Shown here one piece after another: positions 53,345 through 62,759 of a DNA stretch of 64,000 nucleotides. The translations under genes and the position numbers were made by a program. Position 1 is the first letter of the stretch. The number at the start of each line of letters is the position of its first letter. The notes below the pieces were generated by a model. That model was not told the origin of the DNA and did no database searches. It saw nothing but the letters and a program-made list of their open reading frames with translations. The DNA comes from Paenibacillus roseus (lineage in GTDB: Bacteria > Bacillota > Bacilli > Paenibacillales > Paenibacillaceae), in assembly GCF_016424485.1 (NCBI RefSeq), contig NZ_JAELUP010000001.1, positions 62,001 to 126,000 on the forward strand. Direction: 5' to 3'.

Positions 53345-53604
53345 TACGTTCGCAACAAAGAGTCAGCAGCCCAGTGGAAGTGAAAATGAAATCCATTGAG
53401 GTGAGGTTTGAAGGTATTTTGGTGAAAGAAGTCCTGAAGCAGCTCAACATATGAAATGAGACCTCATTGAAAAGCTGGATAGTGTGGTATCGGAATGGTC
53501 ACCGACTGGAACACCTGTCGGCAAACAGTGTAGCTACGGTAGAGATCCTGAGTAAGTCGGAAGTCAGAAAATTGAAAGTCGAGAATCGGTTTCTTAAACA
53601 ACAA
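53345..53604 (+). pseudogene. Remnant of an IS3-family OrfA
   Basis: Plus-strand fragments FEGILVKEVLKQLNI, NETSLKSWIVWYRNG and KLKVENRFLKQQ match the HTH and leucine-zipper part of an IS3-family OrfA, with a stop in between and no OrfB. A nested inverted repeat (ACACCT...AGGTGT, 53282-53340) lies just upstream. The fragment is cut by a second, oppositely oriented IS3-type remnant. Confidence 0.65.
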
Positions 53605-53626
53605 CCGGTGGATTGTCAACAGTAAA

Positions 53627-54744
53627 TCAAACAACTTTTTTAAGGGCTGCATGGCGATACTGAACAGGCGTCAAATAGCCTAAATGTCCCATGAATGCGG
53701 TGCTTGTTAAACCAGTTAATGTAGTCGTATAATTCCAGTTCCAGATGGCAAAGGCTCTGGAAGCTCATCTGGTTCACGAACTCCGTTTTCATGATTTTAT
53801 AGGTAGCTTCAGCCACGGCGTTGTCGTACGGACAGCCTTTTACACTCAGGGATCGACCAATTTCAATGTTTGCAGAAGCTCATCCATTTTCTGATTTTTA
53901 AAACTCATTGCCGCGGTCGGTATGAAACCACTGAATGTGACGCAAATCTCCCGTGACCGTTGCAAATGCGGGAGAAATCAAAGCTGCGTCCTTATGGGGA
54001 CCTGCATTGTGACCAATGATCTCACGGTTGAACAAGTCGACCAGAACGCAGATGTAGTGCCATCGATTCTGGACTTTCACCTAAGTCAGGTCACTGACGA
54101 CAAATCGCTTGGCCTCGGTCTGGTCAAATTCACGATTCAGGGTATTGGCGGTGAGTTCTTCATTGAACGCGGCTTTCTGCGGCTTATATTGCGCGATGCT
54201 GTACGTCAATACGAGTCCTTGTTCCTTCATGACCCGACCGATTCGACGTCTGGAAACCACCATTCCGCGTTCCAGGAGTTTTACTTTGAGCTTTCGAGTC
54301 CCGTAAGCTTTTCGATTCTTTTGAAAGATGTCTACTATAGCCCGGTGACGTCATCTTCCTCGGTTGGTGCTTTCGCTTCGTAGTAGAACGTACTTCTTGC
54401 GATTTGCAGGACGTCGCACATTGCGGATACCGAGTATTTGATCACGGTTGTTCTGGAGGATAGCTACTTTCGTCCCATGATCAGCGCGGCTTGCTTTAAA
54501 ATATCCACCTCCATTTCTAACCGCTGCACTTCTTTTCGTAGAGCGATAAGCTTATTTTCTTCCGTTGAACGGTTGTCTTTCTCCTTGAAAGAACCTGTCT
54601 CTTGAGCTTGCTTAATCCAGCGCTCCAAAGCGGAGGCTGTGAGTTTATACTTCTCCACAATCGCTGCTCGGGATTCCCGTTTTTAAAGAGCTGCATCGTT
54701 TGCATTTTTAATGCTGTTGTAAACGTTCTTCGATTACATTTCAA
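53627..54744 (-). pseudogene. Degenerate IS3-family transposase (OrfA + OrfB)
   Basis: Minus-strand pieces in shifting frames: an OrfA-like start (KCNRRTFTTALKMQTMQLFKNG) with WIKQAQETGSFKEKDN and LEMEVDILKQAALIMG, then OrfB pieces RRRIGRVMKEQGL, WHYICVLVDLFNREIIG, DRGNEF, GCPYDNAVAEATYKIMKTEF and ELYDYINWFNKHRIHG. The DDE order is recognisable but several frameshifts and stops break it. Ends are not defined with confidence. Confidence 0.8.
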
Positions 54745-54910
54745 ATTTCCATGGTTTAGGGTGAATCAAGTTTGAAGACTTATCCTGGAAATATGTAAAC
54801 TTCAAAAAAACGCAATATTAGTTGTGGTTTACCGCAAAGTATTTTCGTTTTAAAAAAATTCCATATATTATATACTATATAGTAACTAGCGTTGTATAAA
54901 ATAATTTTGT

Positions 54911-54933
54911 TTCCGAAAATTGAATTTTCGGAA
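54911..54933. repeat. Perfect 10-bp inverted repeat
   Basis: TTCCGAAAAT-TGA-ATTTTCGGAA, directly before the ISL3-family element in an AT-rich stretch. No T-run follows. Purpose unknown. Confidence 0.7.
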
Positions 54934-54948
54934 TGTAATGAAAAAGGT

Positions 54949-56318
54949 GGCTCAAAACCGAAATTAGTGGTTGACGAAATCAAATGAGCGTAGAACGAGG
55001 ATAACATCTGCAAATACTTTATTGTTGTAAGTCCTACTAAACAACAAGAAAAAGGAAATAACAGATGTCATTCCAGTATATCAACGAAATGCTCGATTAC
55101 CAGAGCTACAACTTCATAAGATTTTCTCCATGAATACCCAGGAAGTTCATCTGGGGGAATCACCTGTAGCTTGCAAGCAACCTTGTCCCACTTGCGATTC
55201 GGAACGGATGTGAAGCATGATAGTCGGAACAAACCAAGTAAAATTCGGCATCTGAGTGTCTTTGGGAGAAAGAGCTATTTGCATGTTTCATCCATTCTCA
55301 TGGCTTGCTCGTACTACCGAATAAGCAACTTTTGGACTAGACTTTCCGGACCCCAAGCAGCGGTACAGCCGAGCCTCCCACGCCGGGACGGTCGAACAAG
55401 CCCTTGGCTCCATGTCTGCTCATAGCGCACACATACAAGAAGCGCCTGCCAGTACGGTACAGCGGATGCATCAAGACGCCCTTCCAATCGAAAGCGAACG
55501 CTTGATGGAGCAGGCTTGGCGTGATGCCAAGGACCACATCAGGCTCGGTACTAGGAATCGACGACTTTACGAAAAAAAGGCCACACCTACACTACTGGCA
55601 TACACAATTTTTGCGCTAAACGATGTTGGATCTTCTGGCAGGCCGCAAGCTCGAAGACCTACGTACCTATGTCCGCCAGTATCCCGACTTTCTGATGCTG
55701 AATCCCAAAGCAGTTGTGATGGACTTGGCTCAGATGTATCATACGTGGATCAGCGAATGCCATTCGCATTGCGGATAGCTTCCATATTCACGTCTATGTC
55801 ATCCAAAGTGTCCAGGAGATTCGCAAGTTGGTGCAGCAGGTTCTGTCCTTCAGAGCTAAAGCGATCTTGAAAAGTCACCATTGCCTGTTGAATCTACCCG
55901 TGGGCAGCTTGTCCGAAAAGAGCAAGGCGCAGTTGAACATTCTGCTTGCCTTCTCTCCGCTGTTACGCAGCGTATGGGAATGGAAAGAAGCCTTTTCGTA
56001 ATGGTATGGCTGTTCACCGAATATTTGCGTTTCCCATCAGGGTTTTATAAGCTGGTTGGAGCAAGGCGAAAACATCGACCATGATGCCGTGAGAAGAACC
56101 TTGAAAACCATGCGCATTGGCAGGATGAGATCGTGAATTACCATCGTTGTCGTGGAATCAACGCAACCGTGGAAGGGCGGCACAATCGCATCAAAGCTTA
56201 TCAACGCCGGCACTATTTTACTCGTAATCGGAGTGCTACAAAGCTGACATTTTAATTGAATGTAATCGACTACGTTTACCGAGTTGAAAAGCTCAACCGC
56301 TAATTTCTAGATTGAGCC
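54949..56318 (+). mobile_element. ISL3-family insertion sequence, decayed
   Basis: About 1370 bases bounded by 26-base imperfect inverted repeats: the left end starts GGCTCAAAACCGAAATTAG (54949 on), the right end at 56318 read inward starts GGCTCAATCTAGAAATTAG, with five mismatches. Flanking octamers AAAAAGGT and AAAAAGTA resemble the 8-bp target duplication of this family. Confidence 0.8.
55065..56287 (+). pseudogene. ISL3-family transposase, many frameshifts
   Basis: Frame-shifted pieces read in order as an ISL3 transposase: KIRHLSVFGRKSYLHV, LGIDDFT, MLDLLAGRKLEDLRTY, YPDFLMLNPKAVVMDLAQMY, a degenerate HxHxYVIQSVQEIRKLV-like segment, LLNLPVGSLSEKSKAQLN, and the C-terminal TVEGRHNRIKAYQRRHYF. 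Stops and shifts make it non-functional. Confidence 0.82.
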
Positions 56319-56362
56319 AAAAAGTAAGACACCTTAAAAAGGTAGAATTGTTCATTTGAGAT

Positions 56363-56670
56363 TTATTCTTCACAATTTGTCGAGTTATTTTCATTACCAT
56401 GATTGACGTCTTTCGTTTTATTGTTATTTTTTAGACCTTCTTGGTGTTGCATGACACATCTCCCCTACAAAGTAGCCATAAGAGCCTTGCAGCGCGTAAA
56501 ACTGTAACAATTGTTCGTTTATACCATAGAAATGCTTGATTTTCAAGTATTGCTTTATCCACTTGAAAAGGTCTTGAATATCAAGCAACTTCGGTATATG
56601 GCATTAATCTCATCATCAGTGGGATCGAAATAATTGTTCAAAAAAAAGCATACGCTCTTTAAGTCTTGCT
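56363..56670 (-). pseudogene. C-terminal remnant of an IS4-family transposase
   Basis: On the minus strand NYFDPTDDEINAIYRS is followed, after a frameshift, by DLFKWIKQYLKIKHFYGINEQ. This is the Y-x2-R-W-x2-E/FFKWIKQ end region of IS4/IS231-type transposases. The N-terminal part and both ends are missing. Confidence 0.7.
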
Positions 56671-57004
56671 TCTCAATAATTCACAGATTAAAAATTCATT
56701 TTCTTCTTGTTGAGAGCCATTTAAAATCGGTTGCAACCAGATTACTTTTTATGCGATGTGATAAGGCCTAAAAGGCTTTAAAACAACATATCAAGAAAAG
56801 TTAATTATACTGAAAATTATAGATTTTTAAGGAACTTTTATCAAATGAAAATAATATAGTAAAATCTACCTTTTGTATCAATTTCAAATGATTATTTTAT
56901 GTTGGAATGCAGATTAACAAGAAAGTAATAAAGTTTAAAAGATACTATTGCAGCGCTAGTTATTATTAATTTTATTAAAATATCAATAAGGATGTGGAAA
57001 TGAA
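56671..57004. other. AT-rich gap before the secreted island protein
   Basis: Very AT-rich sequence, probably the upstream region of the gene at 57005. No gene or structured element recognised. Confidence 0.5.
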
Positions 57005-58309
57005 ATGCTTCGAATTCGTTACGTGAAGATTTTTATTGTTTTTGTTTTATTATTCTCATATAACAATTCCATAACTATATTTGCCAGTAAAGATGAATCG
57101 GAAAGTTTAATTACAGTAAATACTACGCAAAATTCTGTAGTACTTTCTTTTATAAATTTTGATTCCGAATTTACAATTGAGGATTTAAATGATGATTTGG
57201 AGAAAATTATTTACTCTGGGACAGATTATAAAGTAACAATTGATAACTTGACCGCTGACAGTCTCTATAAATATAGAGTTAGTACATTCGACGTAGGAAA
57301 TGTGCTTGAATCCGTTTATTATATTTCGGCACAGACAAAAAAAAATAACTTTTACTCAATAACTAGTGATGACATAAATGATGTAGATCTTAGTTTAAAT
57401 GCTGTGTTCTCTAAGAACAGTGTAAGCTTGGAATGGACTGAAATAGAAGGTGTGACGGAATACCAGATATATAAAAATAACGAATTGTTAGATACTATTA
57501 AGGAGAATAATTTTATAGATACGTCTAGAATGACTGATCCTTATATTGTATATGAAATCCAATTTTCATTACCTGTGTCAGATATTGAGAAAAAAGAAAT
57601 TAAACAATTTTTTATTAATAAAGGAAAAAGTTTAAGTGAAGAAGAATTGAATTCTATTTCCGTTAAGCCTTATAGTATAATCAAAGTGGTAGACGCTTCC
57701 CTAGTAATACCACAATTAGCTAGTTCGACTATTGAACGTTCCTTTAAATGGACATATAAAACCTTTATAGCCAATGCTTTTGTAGAAGACCCTTGGTTCA
57801 ATTATGTTACTTGGGGTACTGATATTAAATACTTCTCAGGCGATAATAGAGGTTTTAGTTCGACATCTGAAAGTTATCGAACTAAAACAGTTGGAGATAG
57901 TATTTTTTATAATGACTCTACTTCAAGTGAAGCTTTCTACAAAAATGTAAACCCTACCAATGCTTATGATGAGAATTATAATTTAGTAGGTACTAAGACT
58001 GATTCGGGTTCTAATATAAATCGAATTGTGAACAGTAAAACAGCAAGTTTAGTTGATGTAACCGTATACCATAAATCAGGAAATCCATATGCAGTATCTA
58101 CTGCTACTATTGATTATCAACTGCGAGCTAAAACTTATAAGAACGGTTCTTATAGTTTTACTGGTGTACATGACAGAGCTCCTTCACATGAGTTATATCT
58201 TAGAATTAATAACGTTACAAACATTACTTTATTTACACATACAAATGAAGGTTTTGAATACCTAGCTGCACCAAGTTCGTTAGCAAAAAGTTTTAGCGTT
58301 TCTAGCTAA
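57005..58309 (+). CDS. Secreted FN3 / DUF3238-like protein
   Basis: 434 residues. Signal peptide ~1-28. Two fibronectin-III-like segments follow (~33-110 and ~128-190; WTEIEGVTEYQIYKNNELL is the clearest). The C-terminal ~200 residues look like DUF3238 (VEDPWFNYVTWGTDIKYFSGDNRGF, VTVYHKSGNPYAVSTATIDYQ, GVHDRAPSHELYL). Codon use is far more AT-rich than the rest of the window, a sign of transfer. The SD GGATGTGGAAATG is fair. Function unknown; the downstream pair of membrane-protein homologues could be immunity-like partners. Confidence 0.75.
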   Translation: MLRIRYVKIFIVFVLLFSYNNSITIFASKDESESLITVNTTQNSVVLSFINFDSEFTIEDLNDDLEKIIYSGTDYKVTIDNLTADSLYKYRVSTFDVGNVLESVYYISAQTKKNNFYSITSDDINDVDLSLNAVFSKNSVSLEWTEIEGVTEYQIYKNNELLDTIKENNFIDTSRMTDPYIVYEIQFSLPVSDIEKKEIKQFFINKGKSLSEEELNSISVKPYSIIKVVDASLVIPQLASSTIERSFKWTYKTFIANAFVEDPWFNYVTWGTDIKYFSGDNRGFSSTSESYRTKTVGDSIFYNDSTSSEAFYKNVNPTNAYDENYNLVGTKTDSGSNINRIVNSKTASLVDVTVYHKSGNPYAVSTATIDYQLRAKTYKNGSYSFTGVHDRAPSHELYLRINNVTNITLFTHTNEGFEYLAAPSSLAKSFSVSS

Positions 58310-58324
58310 CACAAATAACGATTG

Positions 58325-58362
58325 CCCCCCTATCTAATAGAGATAGGGGGTATCAATTTTTT
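58325..58362 (+). terminator. Hairpin after the DUF3238-like gene
   Basis: CCCCCTATCT-AATAG-AGATAGGGGG, a perfect 10-bp stem, then TATCAATTTTTT. It stands between two same-strand genes and could set their expression ratio. Confidence 0.8.
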
Positions 58363-58375
58363 AGGTGGGATATTC

Positions 58376-58786
58376 ATGTTTAGAAAAATTTTAGCGTGCG
58401 TAACTGCTGCTGTCCTTATTTCACTTGTTGCCACAGCTTTGAATTATAATTCTGAATTAGCTAAAAGTTACTTTTACTATTCATTTATTCGACAATTTAC
58501 GGTAGGTACTCTTATTATTTTGTCTATATATATTTTTTATCTGGTACCTATATCAATTTTTATAGATCGTTTTGTTAGTATTAAGTACCGTCATAAGACT
58601 AGTGAGATAGCTTTAATTTCTTTTTTACTTTATAGTATAATTCCCTCTTCTTTATGTTTTATCCTCTTAATCCTTTTTTTTGAATTAAAAAGAAATCTTT
58701 TTTTTACCTTAATAATAGCTGCATTAAGTATATTTTTGTGGATTATTCAGATTCTAATAAGTATAAGAGTGAAAAAAAATAAATAA
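58376..58786 (+). CDS. Small four-helix membrane protein
   Basis: 136 residues with about four hydrophobic segments: LACVTAAVLISLVATAL, FTVGTLIILSIYIFYLVPISIFID, IALISFLLYSIIPSSLCFILLILF and LFFTLIIAALSIFLWIIQILI. TTTAGGTGGG precedes the ATG; an earlier start (58322) runs through the terminator. A truncated homologue lies at 60341. The stop codon touches the left end of an IS1380-family element. Confidence 0.7.
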   Translation: MFRKILACVTAAVLISLVATALNYNSELAKSYFYYSFIRQFTVGTLIILSIYIFYLVPISIFIDRFVSIKYRHKTSEIALISFLLYSIIPSSLCFILLILFFELKRNLFFTLIIAALSIFLWIIQILISIRVKKNK

Positions 58787-60341
58787 ACCTGAATTTCGAA
58801 AGTCCATGATAACAAGGGCAAACCATTAAAGCAGCGGCCCTAAGGCTGTAAAAAGAAGGGGATTTCCCAACGGATTAGACCCCATCCGAAAAATGCGGAT
58901 GGTTCTTCCCCTCGCCATAGAAGAGGCTTCACGATTTCCATGTAAAATTGTTGAAGAAGTCATTCCAGCATGACGATCCTGCCTTCGATTCGCTGCCAGA
59001 TATACCGATTTGCAAAATCTTTTGCCAATTTAAGAATCACCTTGCGACTATGCCGAATCAGTGTGGCGGCGCAGTGAAAGAACTCCAGTCGGAACCGGGC
59101 AATCGTGTAGCCATGATGAACGGGTTTGCAGCAGTCACGTTTGAACCGCTCGAACAGATTGTACGTCAGCAGCTTGATGAGTAGATCGATTTCATTCCCT
59201 CAAAATTGCTGGTCGCAATCCGGTCAATCGAAACCCCGTTTTTGCCTTCCTTGATGTAGTTTTCCATGCAGCAGCGCTGATTGTAGAGCCGCCACAGGTC
59301 CATCGGCTCCCATTCCAGATTGGTTACGATGGCTTCGTATTGCCAGTCGCTATCGAATACGAAGTGGGTCTGTCTGCCATCGATGACCTGCGCTTTGCGA
59401 ATGATCGCCACTCGGCGGGGCTTTTTCCAGGATGTTGCTTGATAGATGAGCCTAATCCCTTCGATCATCCAGTCTTCATCGACAAATCGTTTCCAGTACC
59501 GGCAGGCTTCAACCTGCTTCGCAAGGCATTGCGTCCATTTGAGCTTGCCGACGTAGCCGATTTTCTTGCCCTCCCACAGGCTGCAGAACGCCTCACCGCC
59601 GAAGCCCTTGTCGAATCGGGCGCACGTCACGGAACGTCCGCCAAGGAGTTCGAACTCGTCTAAAAATGAAGCGGCATCCGTAGAGGAGTGCGTGTTCCCC
59701 GGTCGGAGCACAGCATTCAGGCACAAGCGAGACGGCCCTTCAAATGCTAGCAGGGGGTGATAGCTTTTGCGGGTTTGTGCCTATCGCTGCGCCAGCTTGA
59801 TCGCCATATACGGTTTCCACCGTCGAGTCCAGATCCAGAATGAGAGCTGACGGCATGCAGGGCCCAATAACGGTCTGATTAAGCGTTCGGAGTTCGGATC
59901 GCAGATGAACGCAGACGAACCAGTTCTTTGTACAGCAAGGTATGGTGCGGGCAACGCCCGCCAATAAATCGCTTCAGAAGCGAGTCGTGCTGCAGTTTGC
60001 GAAAATGAAAAAGACGCTCGCAACCAAGCATCCAGCCTACGACGAGATAAAGCAAAATACGAGAAACTTGAAAGAGAGAATTACGTCCTTTGCCACAAGA
60101 GATGTGGTTTAATGCTGTAGAGAATTTGATTTTCTCAAGGTATTCCAGAAAGATTTTGATACCTCCGAAGCTGCTTGCATTCTCCAGAGAAAATTCTGTC
60201 TTGATTTTGCTGATGGGTGTGGTAAACTTCACCTACAAGGTGCTCCTCTCTTTGGGTGATGTGTTCTGGACAAACACCATTCTACCAAAGATTCGGAGCA
60301 TTTTTCATGTTTTCAAGGACCGTACTTTCGAAATTCAGGTT
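58786..60341 (-). mobile_element. IS1380-family insertion sequence, decayed
   Basis: About 1.55 kb bounded by identical inverted ends AACCTGAATTTCGAAAGT (58786-58803, and its complement 60324-60341). No target duplication is visible. It separates an intact small membrane-protein gene on the left from a 5'-truncated homologue on the right. Confidence 0.85.
58960..60232 (-). pseudogene. IS1380-family transposase with several frameshifts
   Basis: The minus-strand start KFTTPISKIKTEFSLENASSFGG and LLKRFIGGRCPHHTLLYKEL are followed by shifted pieces ALILDLDSTVETVYGDQAGAA, CLNAVLRPGNTHSSTDAASF, ARFDKGFGGEAFCSLWE, DLWRLYNQRCCMENYIKEGK, and finally LARFRLEFF-like and WQRIEGRIVMLE C-terminal parts. 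At least three frameshifts (near 59900, 59750, 59170) inactivate it. Confidence 0.85.
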
Positions 60342-60646
60342 CACTTATTGCCACAGCCGTTCATTATAATCCTGATTTAGCTAGAAACTATTTTTATTAC
60401 TCATTTGTCAGGCAATTTACGATAGGCGCTATGCTCATGATGAGCATCTGCGTATTCTACTTACTGCCTATTTCAATTTTTATTGATCGTTATGTCACTA
60501 TTCAATACAAGAAGCCTGATACCGCTGCGTACCATGCTTGGCTTCAGCACCAACCGAGAAAGATAAATTTAAAAATTGCAAATCAGGCAGTGTCAAAACA
60601 AGCCCATGCTGACTATACTGTCAGTACGAATTGGGCATTCGTCTAG
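60341..60646 (+). pseudogene. 5'-truncated homologue of the small membrane protein
   Basis: From the IS end onward the frame reads SLIATAVHYNPDLARNYFYYSFVRQFTIG and LLPISIFIDRYVTIQYKK, closely matching residues ~20-85 of the intact protein at 58376. The N-terminus is removed by the IS1380 element, and the C-terminus diverges into unrelated sequence (TAAYHAWLQ...). Confidence 0.8.
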
Positions 60647-60669
60647 AAAGCCAATAGGGGGACACCGCT

Positions 60670-61143
60670 ATGATACTCATTATCTGCGCCAGTATTGCTA
60701 CAGCAGCCTTTATCGTTTTAGTTATAGCGATGATCTTCTCCATGCGCTCAATCGTCCGGGATGTAAAAGGAATTGCACACCAAACCAAGCTGCTTCAGCA
60801 GCAAACGGCTGGACTTTTAGGGGAGCTTCGCCGGGTGCTGACGGAGGCAGAACAGGCTGTGGCCGGGACAGGAAAGCAAATGAAGGGCTTCCTTCATTCA
60901 GCGTCCTTGCTTGGGGAATCATTCACCCGCACTGCGGGCGCGGTCAATGAACTGTCATCTGCCGTGACACGGACGGCAACTGCAAGGGTGAAACAGACAG
61001 CCAATAAATACGGTCCTCACATCGAAGAAGCGTTGAACTGGGCTGAAGCAGGTCTGACGGCCTGGCATTGGTGGCAAAAGAAATGTTCCGCTGCATCAAA
61101 ATCCTCTGCATTATCCGGGCAGGACGAAGGGCACGATAAATAG
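60670..61143 (+). CDS. DUF948 protein (YtxG-like)
   Basis: 157 residues: an N-terminal membrane helix (2-24) followed by a long amphipathic coiled region with IVRDVKGIAHQTKLLQQQTAGLL, typical of DUF948. In Bacillus, ytxG precedes ytxH in a general-stress operon, the same order as here. Function probably structural at the membrane. The 18-base gap to the next gene holds its ribosome site. Confidence 0.88.
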   Translation: MILIICASIATAAFIVLVIAMIFSMRSIVRDVKGIAHQTKLLQQQTAGLLGELRRVLTEAEQAVAGTGKQMKGFLHSASLLGESFTRTAGAVNELSSAVTRTATARVKQTANKYGPHIEEALNWAEAGLTAWHWWQKKCSAASKSSALSGQDEGHDK

Positions 61144-61161
61144 GAAAGGAGCGAATGATCA

Positions 61162-61554
61162 ATGACAAGTGGCAAAAAAACGAAAGGCTACCTGCTGGCG
61201 GCTCTTGCAGGGAGCATTGCTGGAGCGATTGGCGCTTTATTGCTTGCGCCGAAATCCGGCAAGGAGCTGCGTCGTGACATTGCAGACGGCGCAACCCAGG
61301 TAAGCGAGAAAACCGTTCAACTTGCCGGTCAGGTAAAAGATGAAACCGTTCGTCTGGCACAGCAGATCGGGCGGCAAACGACTCATTTGGCAGGCAAAAC
61401 GAAAGACTCGGCCACACATGCCATTCATAATCTGAAATCATGGAAAGACCAACGCGGAGCTCAAGGCGAAGCCGGAACAGTTGAAGTCTCGGCTGTTCAA
61501 ACTATTGAATCTGACAGGGAGGAACCCGTGCTGGATGATGAGGCGCGCTCCTGA
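61162..61554 (+). CDS. YtxH-like protein
   Basis: 130 residues. The Gly/Ala-rich membrane helix and motif LLAALAGSIAGAIGALLLAPKSGKELRRDI is the YtxH signature. The rest is an amphipathic repeat region of 11-residue-like units (VQLAGQVKDETVRLAQQIGRQT). It probably forms a stress-related membrane complex with the preceding DUF948 protein. AGGAAAGGAGCG precedes the ATG. A terminator follows. Confidence 0.9.
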   Translation: MTSGKKTKGYLLAALAGSIAGAIGALLLAPKSGKELRRDIADGATQVSEKTVQLAGQVKDETVRLAQQIGRQTTHLAGKTKDSATHAIHNLKSWKDQRGAQGEAGTVEVSAVQTIESDREEPVLDDEARS

Positions 61555-61563
61555 GAATGAATT

Positions 61564-61609
61564 GGAAAGCAGCCCGGTCTGAAAGCAATTTCGGATCGGG
61601 CTGCTTTCC
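61564..61609. terminator. Terminator of the ytxGH-like operon
   Basis: GGAAAGCAGCCCG (61564-61576) pairs with CGGGCTGCTTTCC (61597-61609). Confidence 0.8.
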
Positions 61610-61709
61610 GATTCATTGCAAGTTGACGGATCAAGGGGCAACCTGATTCCAAAGTCAATTCCAAAGTCAACCATTCAATTTCGAACTAAGCGACTAGGCT
61701 GATATCAAC

Positions 61710-61738
61710 TTGAACCTTGTCTGATTATGCGCTAAGAT
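61710..61738 (+). promoter_or_regulatory. Promoter of the glutamate racemase gene
   Basis: TTGAAC (61710-61715), 17-base spacer, TAAGAT (61733-61738), about 130 bases before the start. The rest of the 61555-61866 gap shows nothing else. Confidence 0.5.
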
Positions 61739-61866
61739 GTAGGTACGTTTTGGAATGGTTCTTCATATTCTATTTTGAAATAGGAGAGCGCACGCTTTGT
61801 CCGCCAGCAGGACGGCGAAGCCCTGACAAATCATTTCGTTACTAACATCAGGAAAGCGGTGTATCT

Positions 61867-62676
61867 GTGCAACAACCCATAGCTATACTGGATTCAGGGG
61901 TTGGCGGTTTGACAGTCGTCAAGGAAGTTATGCGCCAGTTGCCTCGTGAGAAAATTATTTACTTCGGGGATACGGCACGTGCACCCTATGGTCCTCGTCC
62001 TTCCGAAGAAGTGCTTCGTTTTACAAGAGAAATTGTCGACTATTTAATTCAATATGACCCGAAAATGATTGTGATAGCCTGTAATACGGCAACAGCAGTA
62101 GCCCTGCAGGATATTCGCTCCAAGGTTAATATTCCTGTTGTTGGTGTGATTTATCCCGGAGCGAGAGCTGCAATCGGACGCACCCAGACAGGCTACGTCG
62201 GTGTAATTGGAACCGAGGGGACGATTAACAGCGGCGCTTACGATGCAGCTCTGAAGCGGCTTAGACCGGATATCGAGGTGCTCAGCAAGGCTTGCCCCAA
62301 GTTTGTTCCTCTCGTAGAGAGAGGCAATTTCCGCTCTGCAGAGACGTATGATGCGGTAGAAAGCTCGTTGATCGGACTAAAGGGAAGCTCGATAGATTGC
62401 CTCATTCTCGGCTGTACCCATTATCCGTATTTGGCCGATACAATCTCCGAGGTCATGGGACCGGAAGTCACATTAATCAGTTCTGCGGATGAGACGGCCC
62501 GTGAAATCAGCACGATTCTGCATGATCAGGGCAAGCTGTCCCGCAATGAGCCTGTGCCGATTCACCACTTTTGCTGCAGTGGGGACCCGCGAATGTTCAA
62601 GTCCATTGCGCAGCAATGGCTGAATAAGGAAATTGAGCTGACGCCGGTTGTTTGGCAAGTTCCGAAGATCGGTTAG
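61867..62676 (+). CDS. racE: Glutamate racemase
   Basis: 269 residues, standard length. N-terminal ILDSGVGGLTVVKEV, first catalytic Cys in IACNTATAVALQ, second in LILGCTHYPYL. It makes D-glutamate for peptidoglycan. GTG start at 61867 after AGGAAAGCGG. It lies ahead of an M14 peptidase that cleaves gamma-D-glutamyl bonds, but a gap of about 80 bases separates them and co-transcription is only likely. Confidence 0.95.
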   Translation: MQQPIAILDSGVGGLTVVKEVMRQLPREKIIYFGDTARAPYGPRPSEEVLRFTREIVDYLIQYDPKMIVIACNTATAVALQDIRSKVNIPVVGVIYPGARAAIGRTQTGYVGVIGTEGTINSGAYDAALKRLRPDIEVLSKACPKFVPLVERGNFRSAETYDAVESSLIGLKGSSIDCLILGCTHYPYLADTISEVMGPEVTLISSADETAREISTILHDQGKLSRNEPVPIHHFCCSGDPRMFKSIAQQWLNKEIELTPVVWQVPKIG

Positions 62677-62759
62677 GCAGTGGATAGACAGATACCAGAC
62701 ATAAGCCCGATTGTCCCGCATAAAAATGAAAAATACGTCATTTTACGGGAGGCGGAGCT

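Noticed and set aside
56363..56452. 29-codon minus-strand frame (MQHQEGLKNNN...) with GGGGAG upstream
   Set aside because: It overlaps in another frame the C-terminal remnant of an IS4-family transposase, and it resembles no known small-peptide family.
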